From an uncultured Clostridia bacterium (lineage in GTDB: Bacteria > Bacillota > Clostridia > Christensenellales > Aristaeellaceae): DNA of 5,540 bases. Every line of letters begins with the position of its first letter. The stretch's first letter is position 1. Shown piece by piece: positions 4,601 to 5,540 of the stretch. The stretch spans positions 1 to 5,540 of the forward strand of contig CAMJXZ010000232.1 in the NCBI GenBank assembly GCA_946409855.1, given 5' to 3'. The notes beneath the pieces are model-generated. The model was not told the origin of the DNA and searched no databases. It saw nothing but the letters and a program-made list of their open reading frames with translations. Position numbers and translations under genes: made by a program.

Positions 4601-5540
4601 GCATCAATCGGGCGGATTTCGCTTCCGTCATGGGTCACGGTGACCAGCAGCCGCTGCCCTTGCGCGGTGATCGGGAAAGACAGACGGGACAGCTGCCGGG
4701 GCAGGCGCGGATGAAGCTCCGGGCAGCCGTTTTTCATTTGCAGGCCCGCAAACCCCAGGGCGGCGATCATCCACGCGCCGCCGTTGGACGCGGGGTGGGT
4801 GCCGCCGATGTAAATTTCCCCCGCCCACTGCTTGCCGCCGCCCACCAGGTCGATGGACGCGGTGCGCACAAAGAGCCGCCACGCCTCGTCCAGCAGCCCC
4901 ACGCGGCAGGCCGTCAGGGCGTACATGCAGGCGGACAGGCTGGAGCCGTGCTCGGTGCGCGGCTCGTAATACCGCCAGTTAGCCTCCACTTCCTCATCCT
5001 GGTACAGCGCCGGAAACAGCGCCATCATGGCGATCACGTCGGCCTGCTTGATGACCTGCGTGGTGCCGGCCACGCCGTGGTCCCCGCCCCAGTACTCCCG
5101 GGGGTCGCGCAGGCGGCCGCGGACGGTGTCCAGGCCGCAATCCTCCAGGTCAAAATAGCCGTCGAACTGCTCGATGATCCCGTCCCGCGTCCGGGGCCGG
5201 CGGATCATGGCATGGGCCTTTTTCAGCAGTTCCCAGTCCCGCTCAAAGTCCAGCTCCCGCAAAAGCGCCCGGAACCAGCCGCTTTCATCCCGGAAGATGT
5301 CCCTGAGCTTCAGCGCGCTTTCCAGGCAGTCCAGAATCATTTGGTTGGTGAAGGCGTTGTTGGTCACCCGTTCGTGATACTCGTCCGGGCCGATCACATC
5401 CGGGTAATCGATCTCCTCCCGGTCCAAGCGGCAGGCGGCGCGGCTCAGGTAAAACCGGGCGCATTCCAGGATGACATTGGCGCCGCCCTCCCTGAGCAGC
5501 GTCCGGTCCCCGGTGATTTCATAATGGCGCATCAGGGCGT
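4594..5540 (-). CDS. GH65 family disaccharide phosphorylase, C-terminal part (5' end outside window)
   Basis: The frame is open from the right edge to TAA at 4596-4594 and gives about 314 residues. GH65 proteins usually have about 750-800, so the N-terminal half is missing. The Met at 5532 is internal, because the frame continues upstream of it. DVIGPDEYHERVTNNAFTN carries the family catalytic acid, the Glu of GPDE (codon 5382-5380). KQADV (Lys-Gln at 5049-5044) and YYEPRTEHGSSLS (HGSSLS at 4950-4933) are also GH65 hallmarks; the latter loop contacts phosphate in the maltose phosphorylase structure. Members split alpha-linked disaccharides such as maltose, trehalose, kojibiose or nigerose with phosphate, giving beta-glucose 1-phosphate plus a sugar. 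The exact substrate cannot be told from this part. No signal peptide can be judged; the family is cytoplasmic. A helical (alpha/alpha)6 barrel and a short C-terminal beta-domain ending EIRPIDAE fit the normal C-terminus. It converges on the MBL-fold gene, so any operon lies beyond the right edge. Confidence 0.93.
   Translation of the reverse strand, partial: ALMRHYEITGDRTLLREGGANVILECARFYLSRAACRLDREEIDYPDVIGPDEYHERVTNNAFTNQMILDCLESALKLRDIFRDESGWFRALLRELDFERDWELLKKAHAMIRRPRTRDGIIEQFDGYFDLEDCGLDTVRGRLRDPREYWGGDHGVAGTTQVIKQADVIAMMALFPALYQDEEVEANWRYYEPRTEHGSSLSACMYALTACRVGLLDEAWRLFVRTASIDLVGGGKQWAGEIYIGGTHPASNGGAWMIAALGFAGLQMKNGCPELHPRLPRQLSRLSFPITAQGQRLLVTVTHDGSEIRPIDAE

Noticed and set aside
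5530..5532. ATG at 5532 as the start of the GH65 gene
   Set aside because: The frame stays open upstream to the window edge, and the protein would lack about half of the family length, so this Met is internal.

Overview
The window looks like a carbohydrate-use region from a GC-rich member of the Bacillota, probably an anaerobic gut or rumen clostridium. This assignment is inference. It rests on strong AGGAGG-type ribosome binding sites, sigma-A promoters in an AT-rich spacer inside otherwise GC-rich DNA, short Gram-positive-style signal peptides, and the mix of a LacI regulator, a GH65 phosphorylase and secreted carbohydrate-active proteins. No RNA gene, CRISPR array, transposase or attachment site was seen.

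Layout. (1) Positions 1-1113, minus strand: a secreted right-handed beta-helix glycoside hydrolase-like protein of the GH28/GH49 type, cut by the left edge. It is read through in full only on the minus strand. (2) Positions 1114-1317: a compact divergent control region with one promoter pointing each way. A near-identical LacI-type operator (core GTTTAGCG-C/T-TAAAC) lies just downstream of each -10 box, and a separate inverted repeat flanks the right-hand -10 box. (3) Positions 1318-2043, plus strand: a small secreted Trp-rich protein that looks like a lone carbohydrate-binding-type beta-sandwich, closed by a strong terminator. (4) Positions 2199-3215, plus strand: a LacI/GalR-family regulator with its own promoter and a GC-rich leader hairpin. 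(5) Positions 3345-4526, plus strand: a secreted ComEC-like metallo-beta-lactamase-fold protein fused to a lamin-tail-like domain. (6) Positions 4562-4600: a 28-bp perfect palindrome that probably ends transcription from both sides. (7) Positions 4594-5540, minus strand: the C-terminal part of a GH65 disaccharide phosphorylase, cut by the right edge.

How the parts may work together. The simplest reading is that the LacI-type protein represses the divergent pair (beta-helix enzyme and small binding protein) until a sugar signal arrives. The secreted enzyme would attack a polysaccharide, helped by the small protein, and a cytoplasmic GH65 enzyme could phosphorolyse a resulting alpha-linked disaccharide. 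The operator architecture is seen directly. The regulator-operator pairing and the shared pathway are inferred. The MBL-lamin-tail gene has no evident role in sugar use.
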